Shown here: positions 1 through 7,767 of the stretch, in pieces | How the letters are laid out: the number at the start of each line of letters is the position of its first letter | How positions within the stretch are numbered: the first letter of the stretch is position 1 | Notes under the pieces: model-generated | Databases searched by the model: none | What the model saw: only the letters and a program-made list of their open reading frames with translations | Told to the model about the DNA's origin: nothing | Position numbers and translations under genes: made by a program | Assembly: GCA_005787865.1 (NCBI GenBank) | Contig: SXZN01000169.1 | Span: 1-24,797, forward strand | Length of the DNA stretch: 24,797 bases | Direction of reading: 5' to 3' | From: Opitutaceae bacterium | Lineage (GTDB): Bacteria > Verrucomicrobiota > Verrucomicrobiia > Opitutales > Opitutaceae

Positions 1-24
1 CGACTCGGAGTTTGATTAATTAAA

Positions 25-537
25 TTAAGCGCGGAGGGCTTTGAAATCTTCTTCTAGCCGGAGTTGGCGCAGTCCGTTCAAAGTGGCATGCACAACGGCA
101 ATATGGTTTTTGGAGCCCATCGATTTTGTAAGCACATTATGAACGCCAGCTGCCTCTAGAACCGCCCGCACCCCGCCGCCAGCAATCAAGCCAGTGCCAG
201 TGGAAGCAGGGCGAAGAAATACTTTACCCCCATCGTATTCGCCGAGGACCTCGTGCGGAATTGTGCTGCCCTTAAGTTTTACCGACACCATTCGCTTTTT
301 TGCTGACTCGGTAGATTTTTTAATCGCATCAGGCACTTCGTTAGCCTTGCCGTAGCCGATGCCGACATTGCCCTTGCCGTCGCCCACGACAGATAAAGCC
401 GAGAAGCTAAAGCGGCGACCGCCTTTGACTACTTTGGCGCAGCGATTGATAAATACGACTTTCTCGTACATGCCGGGCTCAGCCGATTCTTTATTGGAGC
501 GCGGGCCGGAAGACGATCTGGTTGAATTGTAATTCAT
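25..537 (-). CDS. rpsE: 30S ribosomal protein S5
   Basis: S5 of the small subunit; in the family it lies near the mRNA entry site and the decoding region and affects translational fidelity. The 170-residue product has the N-terminal double-stranded-RNA-binding-like domain (about residues 23-90, with VVGDGKGNVGIGYGKA) and the C-terminal domain with RPASTGTGLIAGGGVRAVLE and GSKNHIAVVHATLNGL, all typical of S5. The start ATG is the only plausible one; residues 1-22 are a Ser/Arg-rich tail. It follows rplR by 9 nt and has no Shine-Dalgarno (SD) sequence in that short gap. It is the last gene of the visible spc operon; rplO or rpmD would be expected next, outside the window. Bases 1-24 hold no feature. 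Confidence 0.98.
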   Translation of the reverse strand: MNYNSTRSSSGPRSNKESAEPGMYEKVVFINRCAKVVKGGRRFSFSALSVVGDGKGNVGIGYGKANEVPDAIKKSTESAKKRMVSVKLKGSTIPHEVLGEYDGGKVFLRPASTGTGLIAGGGVRAVLEAAGVHNVLTKSMGSKNHIAVVHATLNGLRQLRLEEDFKALRA

Positions 538-546
538 GAGAAGAGA

Positions 547-909
547 TTAAAATTGTAAACCACCCTCACGGGCAGCATCAGCAAAAATTTTGACGCGACC
601 GTGGAAGAGACGACCGTTGCGATCGAAAACCACCCCAGTGATACCAGCGGCTTTGGCTTTAGCCGCAAAAGCAGCGCCGAGCGATTTGGCACCGGCGACA
701 TTGCCCTTTACTTGCGATTTCCGAGTCTCGGGATCGAGCGTAGAAAGAAATACGAGGGTCGTGCCCGCATCGTCGTTTACCGCCTGCGCGTAAATATGCT
801 TGCCGGAGAATTTGACACTCAGGCGAGGGCGCACGGCAGTCCCGGTCACTTTCTTGCGAATGCGCCATTTGCGCTTCTGGAGGAGCTGAGCTTTGTAAAC
901 TGTTTTCAT
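547..909 (-). CDS. rplR: 50S ribosomal protein L18
   Basis: L18 binds 5S rRNA and helps dock it on the large subunit with L5. The 120-residue product has the basic N-terminal tail (KAQLLQKRKWRIRKKVTGT), then RPRLSVKFSGKHIYAQAVNDD and the C-terminal GVVFDRNGRLFHGRVKIFADAAREGGLQF, all standard for L18, and is of normal length. It sits between rplF (14 nt upstream) and rpsE (9 nt downstream), the usual spc-operon position. The leader before ATG is ACC-rich (GAACCACCACCC) with no recognisable SD, so translation may be coupled to rplF. Confidence 0.98.
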   Translation of the reverse strand: MKTVYKAQLLQKRKWRIRKKVTGTAVRPRLSVKFSGKHIYAQAVNDDAGTTLVFLSTLDPETRKSQVKGNVAGAKSLGAAFAAKAKAAGITGVVFDRNGRLFHGRVKIFADAAREGGLQF

Positions 910-923
910 GGGTGGTGGTTCGT

Positions 924-1469
924 TTAAGCGACGGTCTTACCTTCCTTACGACGGACACGTTCAGCGTACTCGCCGACAATACGCACGCCCTTGCCCTTAT
1001 AAGGCTCTGGCGGATAGTAAGCGCGAATTTCAGCGGTGACCTGACCAACGAGTTGCTTATCAGCACCCTCAATTTTTAATTTGGTCTGATCGGTAACAGT
1101 AACTTTGATGCCTTCAGGAATATCGTGAAGAATTGGATGCGAATAGCCCAAGGCGAGATCAAGCTGCTTGCCCTTGAGGATGGCTTTGAAACCAACCCCT
1201 TGAATCTCAAGCTCTTTAAGATAACCGACACTAACGCCTTTAACCATGCCGGCTATAACGGAACGAGCGGTGCCATACATCGCGCGCGAAAACCGCGTCT
1301 CATCGAGCGGTGATACACAAATGGTGTTATCTTTCTTTTCAATTTTAACGACTGAAGCAAAAGTCTTGGAGACTTTGCCCTTAGGTCCCTCGACAGACAC
1401 GGTGGTGTCTTTAATGTCGATTTTGACCTTGTCAGGAATTTGGACGGGTTGTTTGCCGATTCTGCTCAT
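924..1469 (-). CDS. rplF: 50S ribosomal protein L6
   Basis: L6 lies near the sarcin-ricin loop and the factor-binding site of the large subunit. The 181-residue product begins MSRIGKQPVQIPDKVKI and carries the two repeated L6 folds; the C-terminal one contains GADKQLVGQVTAEIRAYYPPEPYKGKG, the family's most conserved stretch. Length is normal. The start is fixed by a strong SD (AAGGAGA) about 11 nt before the ATG. It follows rpsH by 14 nt. Nothing unusual is seen. Confidence 0.99.
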   Translation of the reverse strand: MSRIGKQPVQIPDKVKIDIKDTTVSVEGPKGKVSKTFASVVKIEKKDNTICVSPLDETRFSRAMYGTARSVIAGMVKGVSVGYLKELEIQGVGFKAILKGKQLDLALGYSHPILHDIPEGIKVTVTDQTKLKIEGADKQLVGQVTAEIRAYYPPEPYKGKGVRIVGEYAERVRRKEGKTVA

Positions 1470-1483
1470 GGTGGTTATTCTCC

Positions 1484-1876
1484 TTACCAGACGGTGCAGA
1501 CGAGTTCGCCGCCGAGTTTATGGCGCCGAGCGTCCTGGTCCTTCATGAGACCCTTGGAAGTGGAAATGATGGAAAGACCGAGGCCATTCAAGACACGCGG
1601 GATTTCGGTGTAGCCGGTGTAAATTCGACGGCCAGGGGTTGATGTGCGTTTCAGCCCAGTAATAACCGGAGCGCTATCAACATACTTCATCGTTACGATG
1701 AGAGTTTTATGCCCGCGCTCTTCAGTCCCAGTGGCGACTGCACGTACAAAGCCTTCGGCTTTAAGAATGCCGGCGAGACTTTCCTTAAGTTTAGAGTGCG
1801 GCATTACACACTCGGCGAGACCGGCCTTCGACGCATTGCGTAGGCGGGTCAAAAAATCACTAATCGGATCGGTCAT
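1484..1876 (-). CDS. rpsH: 30S ribosomal protein S8
   Basis: S8 binds helix 21 of 16S rRNA early in 30S assembly; in E. coli it also represses the spc operon by binding its mRNA near rplE. The 130-residue product begins MTDPISDFLTRLRNASKAG and ends with the conserved ISTSKGLMKDQDARRHKLGGELVCTVW-type block (Ser-rich loop used in RNA binding). No SD precedes the ATG; the leader is a run of CATC/CATCC units. A perfect 7-bp hairpin lies 25 nt upstream in the rpsN-rpsH gap. Whether S8 autoregulates here is not shown by sequence. Confidence 0.98.
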   Translation of the reverse strand: MTDPISDFLTRLRNASKAGLAECVMPHSKLKESLAGILKAEGFVRAVATGTEERGHKTLIVTMKYVDSAPVITGLKRTSTPGRRIYTGYTEIPRVLNGLGLSIISTSKGLMKDQDARRHKLGGELVCTVW

Positions 1877-1900
1877 GGATGGATGGAGGTTAGATTGCCC

Positions 1901-1917
1901 GTCGGATCATATCCGAC
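1901..1917 (-). promoter_or_regulatory. Hairpin in the rpsN-rpsH gap
   Basis: A perfect inverted repeat, GTCGGAT / ATCCGAC, with a 3-nt loop (ATG in the transcript sense). It lies in the 59-nt rpsN-rpsH gap, 25 nt before the rpsH start. No T-run follows, so it is not an intrinsic terminator. It may be a translational control or mRNA-processing element; function is unknown. Confidence 0.45.
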
Positions 1918-1935
1918 TTCCGGCGGGAAAGTTTT

Positions 1936-2241
1936 TTACCAAGAGGATTTAGTGACTCCAGGAATCTTGCCGGCAAGCGCGAGCTCACGGAGCGTGATAC
2001 GGGAGACACCGAAACGGCGGTGAAAGCCGCGCGGTCGACCGCTGAGCGAGCAACGGTTACGGATGCGGACCTTTGAAGAATTACGCGGCAATTTAGCCAG
2101 CTTCTTTTGCGCGGCGAAAAATTCTTCGTCGGTAGTAGCGGGATTGGCGAGAATCGCCTTTAGCTCCGCACGCTTGACAGCATGCTTAGCGGTAAGGCGG
2201 ATACGCTTTTTGTTGCGTTCGATAGCAGAGGTTTTCGGCAT
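1936..2241 (-). CDS. rpsN: 30S ribosomal protein S14 (long, zinc-independent type)
   Basis: S14 is a late-assembling protein of the 30S head, next to S3, S10 and S19. The 101-residue length and the block NRCSLSGRPRGFHRRFGVSRI near the C-terminus mark the long form lacking the CxxC...CxxC zinc site of the short S14. It ends in the usual GVTKSSW. It sits between rplE (12 nt upstream) and rpsH. There is no SD; the leader reads TTAACCTTATCGCGCC before ATG, resembling the rpsJ leader in its ends. The TAA of that TTAACC is the rplE stop codon. Confidence 0.98.
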   Translation of the reverse strand: MPKTSAIERNKKRIRLTAKHAVKRAELKAILANPATTDEEFFAAQKKLAKLPRNSSKVRIRNRCSLSGRPRGFHRRFGVSRITLRELALAGKIPGVTKSSW

Positions 2242-2253
2242 GGCGCGATAAGG

Positions 2254-2832
2254 TTAAGCAGCGGTGGATTTGGCAGGCACTGGATCGATCCGGCGGAACG
2301 GCATGCCCATGAGTTTTAAAAATTCGCGAGCTTCATCATCCGACTCGGCTGAAGTCACAAAAGTAATATCAAGGCCCATCTGGCGCTTGTTATTTTCGAC
2401 AACGATTTCTGGGAAAATAGTAAAATCAGTGATGCCGATGGTATAATTCCCCTGCCCATCCAATTTATTCGGCACCCCGCGAAAATCGCGAATAGAAGGT
2501 AGGGCCACAGCAAGGAGGCGCATAAAGAAATGCCACATACTTTCGCCGCGCAGCGTTACGTGGCACCCCGTAATTTGATTGGGCTTAAGCTTGAAATTGG
2601 CGATAGCTTTTTTCGAACGATTAAGCACAGGCTTCTGGCCAGCTATCAGACCGATATCACGAGCAGTCTCCGCGATCATATTTTTGTCGGCCTCGGAGCT
2701 AATGCCGGTATTGATAACAATCTTATCAAGCTTAGGCACCTGATGCTTATTGGTATAACCGCGAGCGGCAGTCAAAGCGGGAATAACCGTTTCGACGTAG
2801 TGTTTTTGTAAAGGAGTGAGTGGTTTGCTCAT
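2254..2832 (-). CDS. rplE: 50S ribosomal protein L5
   Basis: L5 binds 5S rRNA and forms an intersubunit bridge in the central protuberance. The 192-residue product has the family blocks VPKLDKIVINTGI, AGQKPVLNRSKKAIANFKL, GCHVTLRGESMWHFFMRLL, DFRGVPNKLDGQGNYTIGI and FPEI. It is slightly longer than the usual 179-180 residues owing to short tails at both ends. The 66-nt gap from rplX is the widest inside the spc genes; in E. coli the S8 repressor site lies near this junction, but I cannot recognise an S8-type helix by eye. No SD is evident. Confidence 0.98.
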   Translation of the reverse strand: MSKPLTPLQKHYVETVIPALTAARGYTNKHQVPKLDKIVINTGISSEADKNMIAETARDIGLIAGQKPVLNRSKKAIANFKLKPNQITGCHVTLRGESMWHFFMRLLAVALPSIRDFRGVPNKLDGQGNYTIGITDFTIFPEIVVENNKRQMGLDITFVTSAESDDEAREFLKLMGMPFRRIDPVPAKSTAA

Positions 2833-2898
2833 GGGTGCGACCGGGTTTCCGAGCCGGATGCTTAATGGTTAATATAAATAATCGAGATCCCTGCAGGC

Positions 2899-3180
2899 TC
2901 AGGCCTTGGCTACGGTTGTGGCTGGCAGTTTAGTGCGCTTCGACTGCTCATAGCGCGAGAGCCGCATAAGATTTGAAACGTGAATTGTACCCTCACGTTC
3001 AGCAATTTTCCCCTGTGGGTTCTCTTGGGATTTCTTAAGGTGTTTTTTGATCATCGCTACGCCCTCAACGACGGCACGATTTTTAGCCGCACGAAGCTCG
3101 AGAACTTTGCCCTGCTTCCCTTTATGGGAACCAGCGATGACGATTACCGCATCGTTACGTTTGATATGGAATTTCTGCAT
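2899..3180 (-). CDS. rplX: 50S ribosomal protein L24
   Basis: L24 is an assembly-initiating protein near the exit of the peptide tunnel. The 93-residue product carries an N-terminal KOW motif (HIKRNDAVIVIAGSHKGKQGKVLEL, about residues 5-29), then EGVAMIKKHLKKSQENPQGKIAEREGTIHVSNLM, the expected L24 sequence. Its ATG lies only 1 nt after the rplN stop, and a GGAGGTCC SD overlaps the end of rplN, so the two are almost certainly translationally coupled. Length is somewhat short of the usual 100-105 residues, with a basic tail in place of the CxxCGK type end. Confidence 0.97.
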   Translation of the reverse strand: MQKFHIKRNDAVIVIAGSHKGKQGKVLELRAAKNRAVVEGVAMIKKHLKKSQENPQGKIAEREGTIHVSNLMRLSRYEQSKRTKLPATTVAKA

Positions 3181-3181
3181 G

Positions 3182-3547
3182 TTAGAGGACCTCCGGAGCG
3201 AGCGAGATGATCTTCATGTAATTCTTGGCGCGGAGCTCGCGGGCAACCGGGCCGAAAATGCGGGTCCCCTTAGGATTGCCATCTTCCCCGATAATAACCA
3301 CCGCGTTACTGTCAAAACGGAGATAGCTGCCATCGGCGCGACGCAGCGGGGCCCGCGTCCGTACGATGACGGCCTTGACGACCTCCCCTTTTTTTACCGT
3401 AGCATCGGTGCTGCTCTCTTTGATATTGATTGTAATAATATCACCGACGTGAGCGTAGCGGGAAGGATGCCCGATCTTGCCGATCATGGACGCGCGCCGC
3501 GCGCCAGTATTATCGGCAATATCAAGAATAGAACGCATCTGAATCAT
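3182..3547 (-). CDS. rplN: 50S ribosomal protein L14
   Basis: L14 sits at the 30S-50S interface and forms bridge contacts with 16S rRNA. The 121-residue product begins MIQMRSILDIADNTGARRASMI and has the conserved DIITINIKES, KKGEVVKAVIVRT and RIFGPVARELR blocks. The N-terminal MIQ and a GGAGA SD 9-10 nt upstream fix the start. It opens the spc operon immediately after rpsQ (22-nt gap); no separate promoter is seen, so S10 and spc genes may be one transcription unit. Confidence 0.99.
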   Translation of the reverse strand: MIQMRSILDIADNTGARRASMIGKIGHPSRYAHVGDIITINIKESSTDATVKKGEVVKAVIVRTRAPLRRADGSYLRFDSNAVVIIGEDGNPKGTRIFGPVARELRAKNYMKIISLAPEVL

Positions 3548-3569
3548 GGTAGTGTCTCCTGGAAATAAA

Positions 3570-3923
3570 TTAGGCCTTCGCAGCCTGATTCAATTTAGTG
3601 GTCTTAGTGGGCACGGCAGCGGCAACGTCATGTTCAGAGACGGCGAGGAGATTAAGGCCAACCGAGGCCTCAACGATCCGGATAACGCGCCAACGCTTCA
3701 ATCGACTAATAGGACGGGTCTCCATAACCTCGATTTTATCCCCAATTTTGGTTTCATTTTTCTCGTCGTGCACATGCAAGACGGTTTTACGATTGATCAC
3801 CTTGTGATAAAGCGGATGCGGCGTCTTGTAGGGAACGGTAACCTTGACTGATTTGTCGCCCATCTTGGAGCTGACGAAACCAATCACTGTTTTGCGGCGA
3901 TTTTGGCGGGCGTGAGTGGACAT
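3570..3923 (-). CDS. rpsQ: 30S ribosomal protein S17 with C-terminal extension
   Basis: S17 is a primary 16S rRNA-binding protein of the 30S body. Residues 9-90 match the family: RKTVIGFVSSKMGDKSVKV, HPLYHKVINRKTVLHVHDE, IGDKIEVMETRPISRLKRWRV. At 117 residues it exceeds the common 80-90; the extra about 28 residues form a C-terminal tail (GLNLLAVSEHDVAAAVPTKTTKLNQAAKA region) rich in Ala, Thr and Lys. No frameshift explains the tail. It follows rpmC by 25 nt; no SD is seen, and the leader contains CTAACCGC. Confidence 0.97.
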   Translation of the reverse strand: MSTHARQNRRKTVIGFVSSKMGDKSVKVTVPYKTPHPLYHKVINRKTVLHVHDEKNETKIGDKIEVMETRPISRLKRWRVIRIVEASVGLNLLAVSEHDVAAAVPTKTTKLNQAAKA

Positions 3924-3948
3924 GATAATAAGCGGTTAGCGCTGGGCT

Positions 3949-4149
3949 TTAGACAACCTGCGGGGTTTGCTTCTGCTTCAAGATGGTCTCAAGGCGGGCG
4001 ATATCTTTACGATATTCGCGCAGCAAATGAGGCTTTTCAATTTGGCCGGTGTGCTTGCGCAAGCGCAGTTGGAGCAATTTTTCGCGCGACTCGCGAATTT
4101 TAGTAATAATCTCAGCTGGGGCGAGATCGCGGATTTCTTTGGAATTCAT
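3949..4149 (-). CDS. rpmC: 50S ribosomal protein L29
   Basis: L29 is a small two-helix protein near the tunnel exit, part of the docking platform for SRP and trigger factor. The 66-residue product, MNSKEIRDLAPAEI followed by LLQLRLRKHTGQIEKPHLLR and a final helix RKDIARLETILKQK, has the usual length and the LR.....GQ.E...-type core. An AGGAGA SD 9 nt upstream supports the start. It lies between rplP (21-nt gap) and rpsQ, the standard order. Confidence 0.98.
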   Translation of the reverse strand: MNSKEIRDLAPAEIITKIRESREKLLQLRLRKHTGQIEKPHLLREYRKDIARLETILKQKQTPQVV

Positions 4150-4170
4150 GACAATCGTTCTCCTGTAAAA

Positions 4171-4596
4171 TTAAGCGGCGAAGCCTTCGCGGACGATAAA
4201 GCGGCAGCGGAAAGGTAATTTAGCATCGGCTAGGCGAAAAGCCTCCCGAGCAATGGTGAGGGATACGCCGGCCAATTCGAACAGCACCGCCCCTGGTTTA
4301 ATCACGGCGACGTAATATTCGACCGGACCTTTACCTTGACCCATACGTACTTCGGCCGGCTTCTTAGTCACTGGCTTATGGGGGAAAATCCGAATCCAGA
4401 GTTTGCCCTTGCGCTTAAGATGGCGGGCAATGGTAACACGAGCAGCTTCAATCTGTTGACCGGTCATGGGACCGCGCGAGAGAGATTGCAGGCCGAATTC
4501 ACCGAAGGCGAGAGTGTTGCCGCGCTTGGCATTGCCAGCGCGGGAGCCTTTCATCGACTTGCGGTATTTAGTGCGGGCGGGTGAGAGAGCAGGCAT
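4171..4596 (-). CDS. rplP: 50S ribosomal protein L16
   Basis: L16 contacts the A-site tRNA elbow and 5S rRNA on the large subunit. The 141-residue product has the family signature: RTKYRKSMKGSRAGNAKRG, FGEFGLQSLSRGPMTGQQIEAARVTIARHLKRKGKLWI region, FPHKPVTKKPAEVRMGQGKG and PGAVLFELAGV. Length is normal. It follows rpsC after 46 nt. No clear SD precedes the ATG, so the start rests on homology only; it is the first Met in frame and gives the expected N-terminus. Confidence 0.98.
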   Translation of the reverse strand: MPALSPARTKYRKSMKGSRAGNAKRGNTLAFGEFGLQSLSRGPMTGQQIEAARVTIARHLKRKGKLWIRIFPHKPVTKKPAEVRMGQGKGPVEYYVAVIKPGAVLFELAGVSLTIAREAFRLADAKLPFRCRFIVREGFAA

Positions 4597-4642
4597 GGGA
4601 ACAGTGGGCGTTGAGCGATAAGCTTAGGGCCAGGTGAACAGT

Positions 4643-5272
4643 TTAGTTGGCTTCGTCTTTTTTACAGATCCAGCATTTAACGCCGATTTTGCCCCAGACG
4701 GTCTGGGCCTCAGCGAATCCGTAATCAATATTCTCACGCAAAGTCTGCAGCGGGATGCGTCCTTGACGCTGCCACTCACGGCGCGCGATATCTGCACCAC
4801 CAAGGCGGCCAGAACACTGAATTTTAATCCCGTCAATACCGAGGGACATTGCAATTTGAATAGATTTTTTAATAGCGCGCCGGAAGGCAATGCGGCGCTC
4901 GAGTTGGAGGGCCACGTTCTCGGCAACTAATTGGGCCTCTACTTCAGGCTTCTTGACTTCCTGAATATCGAGCAAGACTTCCTTGCCTGTGAGTTTAGCC
5001 AGTTGCAGCTTCATCGTTTCGACCTCTTGGCCTTTCTTGCCGATGACAATACCAGGGCGCGCGGTAAAAATCTTTACGCGCACACGATTACCCGCGCGCT
5101 CAATGAAGATGCGTGGCACGGAAGCTTGCTTCAGCTTTTCCATCAGCGTGGTGCGGATAACTTGATCCTCGTGGAGGAGCTTAGCAAAATCCTTCTTGCG
5201 CGCAAACCAGCGTGACTGCCAGTTGCGACGGACGGCGAGGCGAAAGCCTGTAGGGTTAGTTTTTTGTCCCAT
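4643..5272 (-). CDS. rpsC: 30S ribosomal protein S3
   Basis: S3 forms part of the mRNA entry channel and helicase with S4 and S5. The 209-residue product starts MGQKTNPTGFRLAV and contains a type II KH domain with the GxxG-type loop IGKKGQ at residues 77-82, then the C-terminal domain with GIKIQCSGRLGGADIARREW and QGRIPLQTLRENIDYGFAEA. It lacks the long C-terminal tail of some families. It follows rplV by 9 nt with no SD in the short, T-rich gap. Confidence 0.98.
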   Translation of the reverse strand: MGQKTNPTGFRLAVRRNWQSRWFARKKDFAKLLHEDQVIRTTLMEKLKQASVPRIFIERAGNRVRVKIFTARPGIVIGKKGQEVETMKLQLAKLTGKEVLLDIQEVKKPEVEAQLVAENVALQLERRIAFRRAIKKSIQIAMSLGIDGIKIQCSGRLGGADIARREWQRQGRIPLQTLRENIDYGFAEAQTVWGKIGVKCWICKKDEAN

Positions 5273-5281
5273 GGTAAAAAA

Positions 5282-5623
5282 TTAGTTGGTTTTGCCGTCG
5301 GATAGAATGATGCGCAGATGCGACATGCGCTTGACGCGAGGCTTAGCTGAGCCGCGAGCGCCGGCCTTAAATCGCTTTAAGACTGGACCGTTCTCAACTA
5401 AGGCGCGATGGACCACAAGTTGGTCAGCCGAGATGCTATTATTATTCTCCGCGTTAGCCACGGCACTCTTGAGCGTCTTGACGAGCAAGCGGGAAGATTT
5501 GCGCGGGATGAGCGTGAGAAAGTCGATCGCTTCGTTGACGGCACGACCTTGAATAAGGCGCGCGACTTCGCGAACCTTCTTAGGCGACATATGCGCGTTG
5601 CGAGTGAGAGCTTGAATTTCCAT
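5282..5623 (-). CDS. rplV: 50S ribosomal protein L22
   Basis: L22 lines the peptide exit tunnel with its beta-hairpin. The 113-residue product is MEIQALTRNAHMSPKKVREV..., with RKSSRLLVKTLKSAVANAENN and the tunnel hairpin GPVLKRFKAGARGSAKPR-type segment followed by RMSHLRIIL. The ATG at 5623 is chosen over an upstream in-frame TTG at 5653 that overlaps the rpsS stop: the extra ten residues are unlike L22, and 113 residues is close to the usual 110. No strong SD is present. It lies 26 nt after rpsS. Confidence 0.96.
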   Translation of the reverse strand: MEIQALTRNAHMSPKKVREVARLIQGRAVNEAIDFLTLIPRKSSRLLVKTLKSAVANAENNNSISADQLVVHRALVENGPVLKRFKAGARGSAKPRVKRMSHLRIILSDGKTN

Positions 5624-5649
5624 GATGGTGTTCCAGTTAGGCCGAGGCC

Positions 5650-5928
<279 letters not shown>

Positions 5929-5946
5929 GGTACGAAGTCGTTAGGA

Positions 5947-6813
5947 TTATTTCTTGCCGCGCGGCGGACGACCGTTGGCGCGAATGAGAATGAAGGAACT
6001 GGAGAGCTTAGTCCGGCGACGGGTAGGGAAACCTTTGGCAAGTTGACCCCACGGAGAAACCAAGTGTTGACGACCACCACCACCCTTGGACTTACCTTGA
6101 CCACCACCATTGGGGTGATCAACCGGGTTCATGGCGACACCGCGCACGCGAGGCCGACGACCGAGCCAGCGATTACGACCAGCTTTGCCGAGCTTTCGCT
6201 TGCTGTGATCAGCGTTAGAAACCTCGCCAATACTAGCCCGGCACTGGGCGTTAACGAGACGAGTCTCACCCGAGGCCATCTTGATTTGAGCGTAACCGTC
6301 CTCGATTGTAATCAGCTCGACCGAAGTGCCGGCAGAACGTGCGATTTGAGCACCGCGCCCAGGCATGAGCTCAACAGCATGAAGCTTGGTGGCGGGAGGA
6401 ATCGCTGATAACAGGAACGAATTACCTGGGCGAAAATCATTAGTGTCAGTTTTTAGCGCATTATAAATAGTATCGCCGACACTTAAGCCCTGAGGAGCTA
6501 ACACGTAGCTTTTCGTGCCATCAGCATAAGCCAGAAGCGCAAGCAATGCACTGCGGTTAGGATCATACTCGATCGCTTGAACCTTAGCCGGCATGTCGAG
6601 CTTGGTGCGCTTGAAGTCGATAATGCGGTAAAGCTTTTTATGACCACCGCCACGGCGGCGTGACGTGATGCGACCATACGCATTGCGACCGCCAGTCTTA
6701 TTCTTCGACTCGACGAGGGAACGCTCGGGGCGCTTAGTAGAAATGTCATCCGGACGATTCAGGGTAGTGAACCGGAGGGATGCGGTGAGAGGACGAAAAG
6801 ATTTTAGGGCCAT
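5947..6813 (-). CDS. rplB: 50S ribosomal protein L2
   Basis: L2 is needed for subunit association and peptidyl-transferase activity. The 288-residue product has an N-terminal OB-like domain (GGRNAYGRITSRRRGGGHKK at about 41-60) and an SH3-like C-terminal domain. The conserved loop reads GVAMNPVDHPNGGG, with the functionally important His at residue 233. The C-terminus is basic (TRRRTKLS...PPRGKK). Length is slightly above the usual 273-276. A weak SD (AGGAAA) lies about 12 nt before the ATG. It is 20 nt downstream of rplW. Confidence 0.99.
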   Translation of the reverse strand: MALKSFRPLTASLRFTTLNRPDDISTKRPERSLVESKNKTGGRNAYGRITSRRRGGGHKKLYRIIDFKRTKLDMPAKVQAIEYDPNRSALLALLAYADGTKSYVLAPQGLSVGDTIYNALKTDTNDFRPGNSFLLSAIPPATKLHAVELMPGRGAQIARSAGTSVELITIEDGYAQIKMASGETRLVNAQCRASIGEVSNADHSKRKLGKAGRNRWLGRRPRVRGVAMNPVDHPNGGGQGKSKGGGGRQHLVSPWGQLAKGFPTRRRTKLSSSFILIRANGRPPRGKK

Positions 6814-6833
6814 GGTAGATTAATTTCCTGGGC

Positions 6834-7118
6834 TCAGCTAAGTTCGATCTTATCACCCTGTTTTAGAGTGACGATGGCGCGCTTGCTATCGGAAGTAGTG
6901 ATAGGTTGGCCGCGACGTGATTTTTTCGGCTTACCCTTGCGGTTAATGATATTAACGCGAGTAACGGAGACCTTAAAGGTCTGCTCGATGGCCTCTCGCA
7001 CCGTATACTTGGTGGCAGACGAGAACACGTCGAAGGTGTACTGCCCGTAATTGGAAGAGAGCTTATTAGACTTCTCCGTGAGACGGAGATGTTTGAGGAC
7101 TGTGTCGGCGTTAATCAT
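6834..7118 (-). CDS. rplW: 50S ribosomal protein L23
   Basis: L23 is the main docking site at the tunnel exit for trigger factor and SRP. The 94-residue product, with LRLTEKSNKLSSNYGQYTFDV, ATKYTVREAIEQTFKVSVTRVN and the loop RKGKPKKSRRGQP, fits the family. Its ATG overlaps the rplD stop in an ATGA tetranucleotide, which supports both ends and implies coupled translation. No separate regulatory site is visible. Confidence 0.99.
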   Translation of the reverse strand: MINADTVLKHLRLTEKSNKLSSNYGQYTFDVFSSATKYTVREAIEQTFKVSVTRVNIINRKGKPKKSRRGQPITTSDSKRAIVTLKQGDKIELS

Positions 7119-7747
7119 GACTGGGCTCCGTTGGCGCGGGTGATGATTTTTTCAAGGGCCTTGGTCGACACAATGATCTTAGCGTAAGTGCAAAGATCGA
7201 GCGTGTTGAGTTTAGCAGCCGCTTGAAGTGTGACCCGAGCAAGATTGCTCGCGGCGCGAGTGGTCTCGCTCGTAAAGGGATCGTCAACGATGAGAACCTT
7301 GCCCTTAGGGGCAATGCGCGCGATAACCGCATTCATTACCTTGGTCTTCATCTCTTTTGAAACAAAAGCCTCGATGACGCTGATGTCACCAGCGAGCGCG
7401 CGATCAAACAAAGCGCGGTTGAAAGCGAGATGCTTAACTTTACCATTAATTTTCTTGGAATAATCCCGCGGCTTAGGACCGAAGACAACGCCACCGCCGC
7501 CCCATAAGGGAGAACGAATAGAACCCGCGCGAGCGCGACCAGTCCCCTTCTGTGCCCAAGGTTTCTTGCCGCCACCGCGGACTTCCCCGCGCGTCTTGGT
7601 TGAGTGCGTGCCGAGACGCGCATTGGCTTTATGGGCAACGACGACCTCTTTGACCGCTTGCAGACCTTTGCTGCCTTCAAACGTCGGAAGGTTAAAATCA
7701 GCCTCGCGGCTTTGCGTAGCGTCAGGTGTAAAAATAGTGAGCTTCAT
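7115..7747 (-). CDS. rplD: 50S ribosomal protein L4
   Basis: L4 is an early assembly protein whose extended loop reaches the peptide tunnel; in E. coli it also represses the S10 operon. The 210-residue product has the loop GEVRGGGKKPWAQKGTGRARAG followed by SPLWGGGGVVFGPKPRDYS, with the Lys of the KKPWxQKGTGRAR block (macrolide-resistance position in other species) intact. The ATG at 7747 is chosen because a GGAGAA SD at 7757-7762 sits 9 nt upstream; an in-frame TTG at 7771 overlaps the rplC stop and would place extra non-family residues in front. The stop overlaps rplW by 4 nt. Confidence 0.97.
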   Translation of the reverse strand: MKLTIFTPDATQSREADFNLPTFEGSKGLQAVKEVVVAHKANARLGTHSTKTRGEVRGGGKKPWAQKGTGRARAGSIRSPLWGGGGVVFGPKPRDYSKKINGKVKHLAFNRALFDRALAGDISVIEAFVSKEMKTKVMNAVIARIAPKGKVLIVDDPFTSETTRAASNLARVTLQAAAKLNTLDLCTYAKIIVSTKALEKIITRANGAQS

Positions 7748-7767
7748 GTGATGACGTTCTCCGGTGA

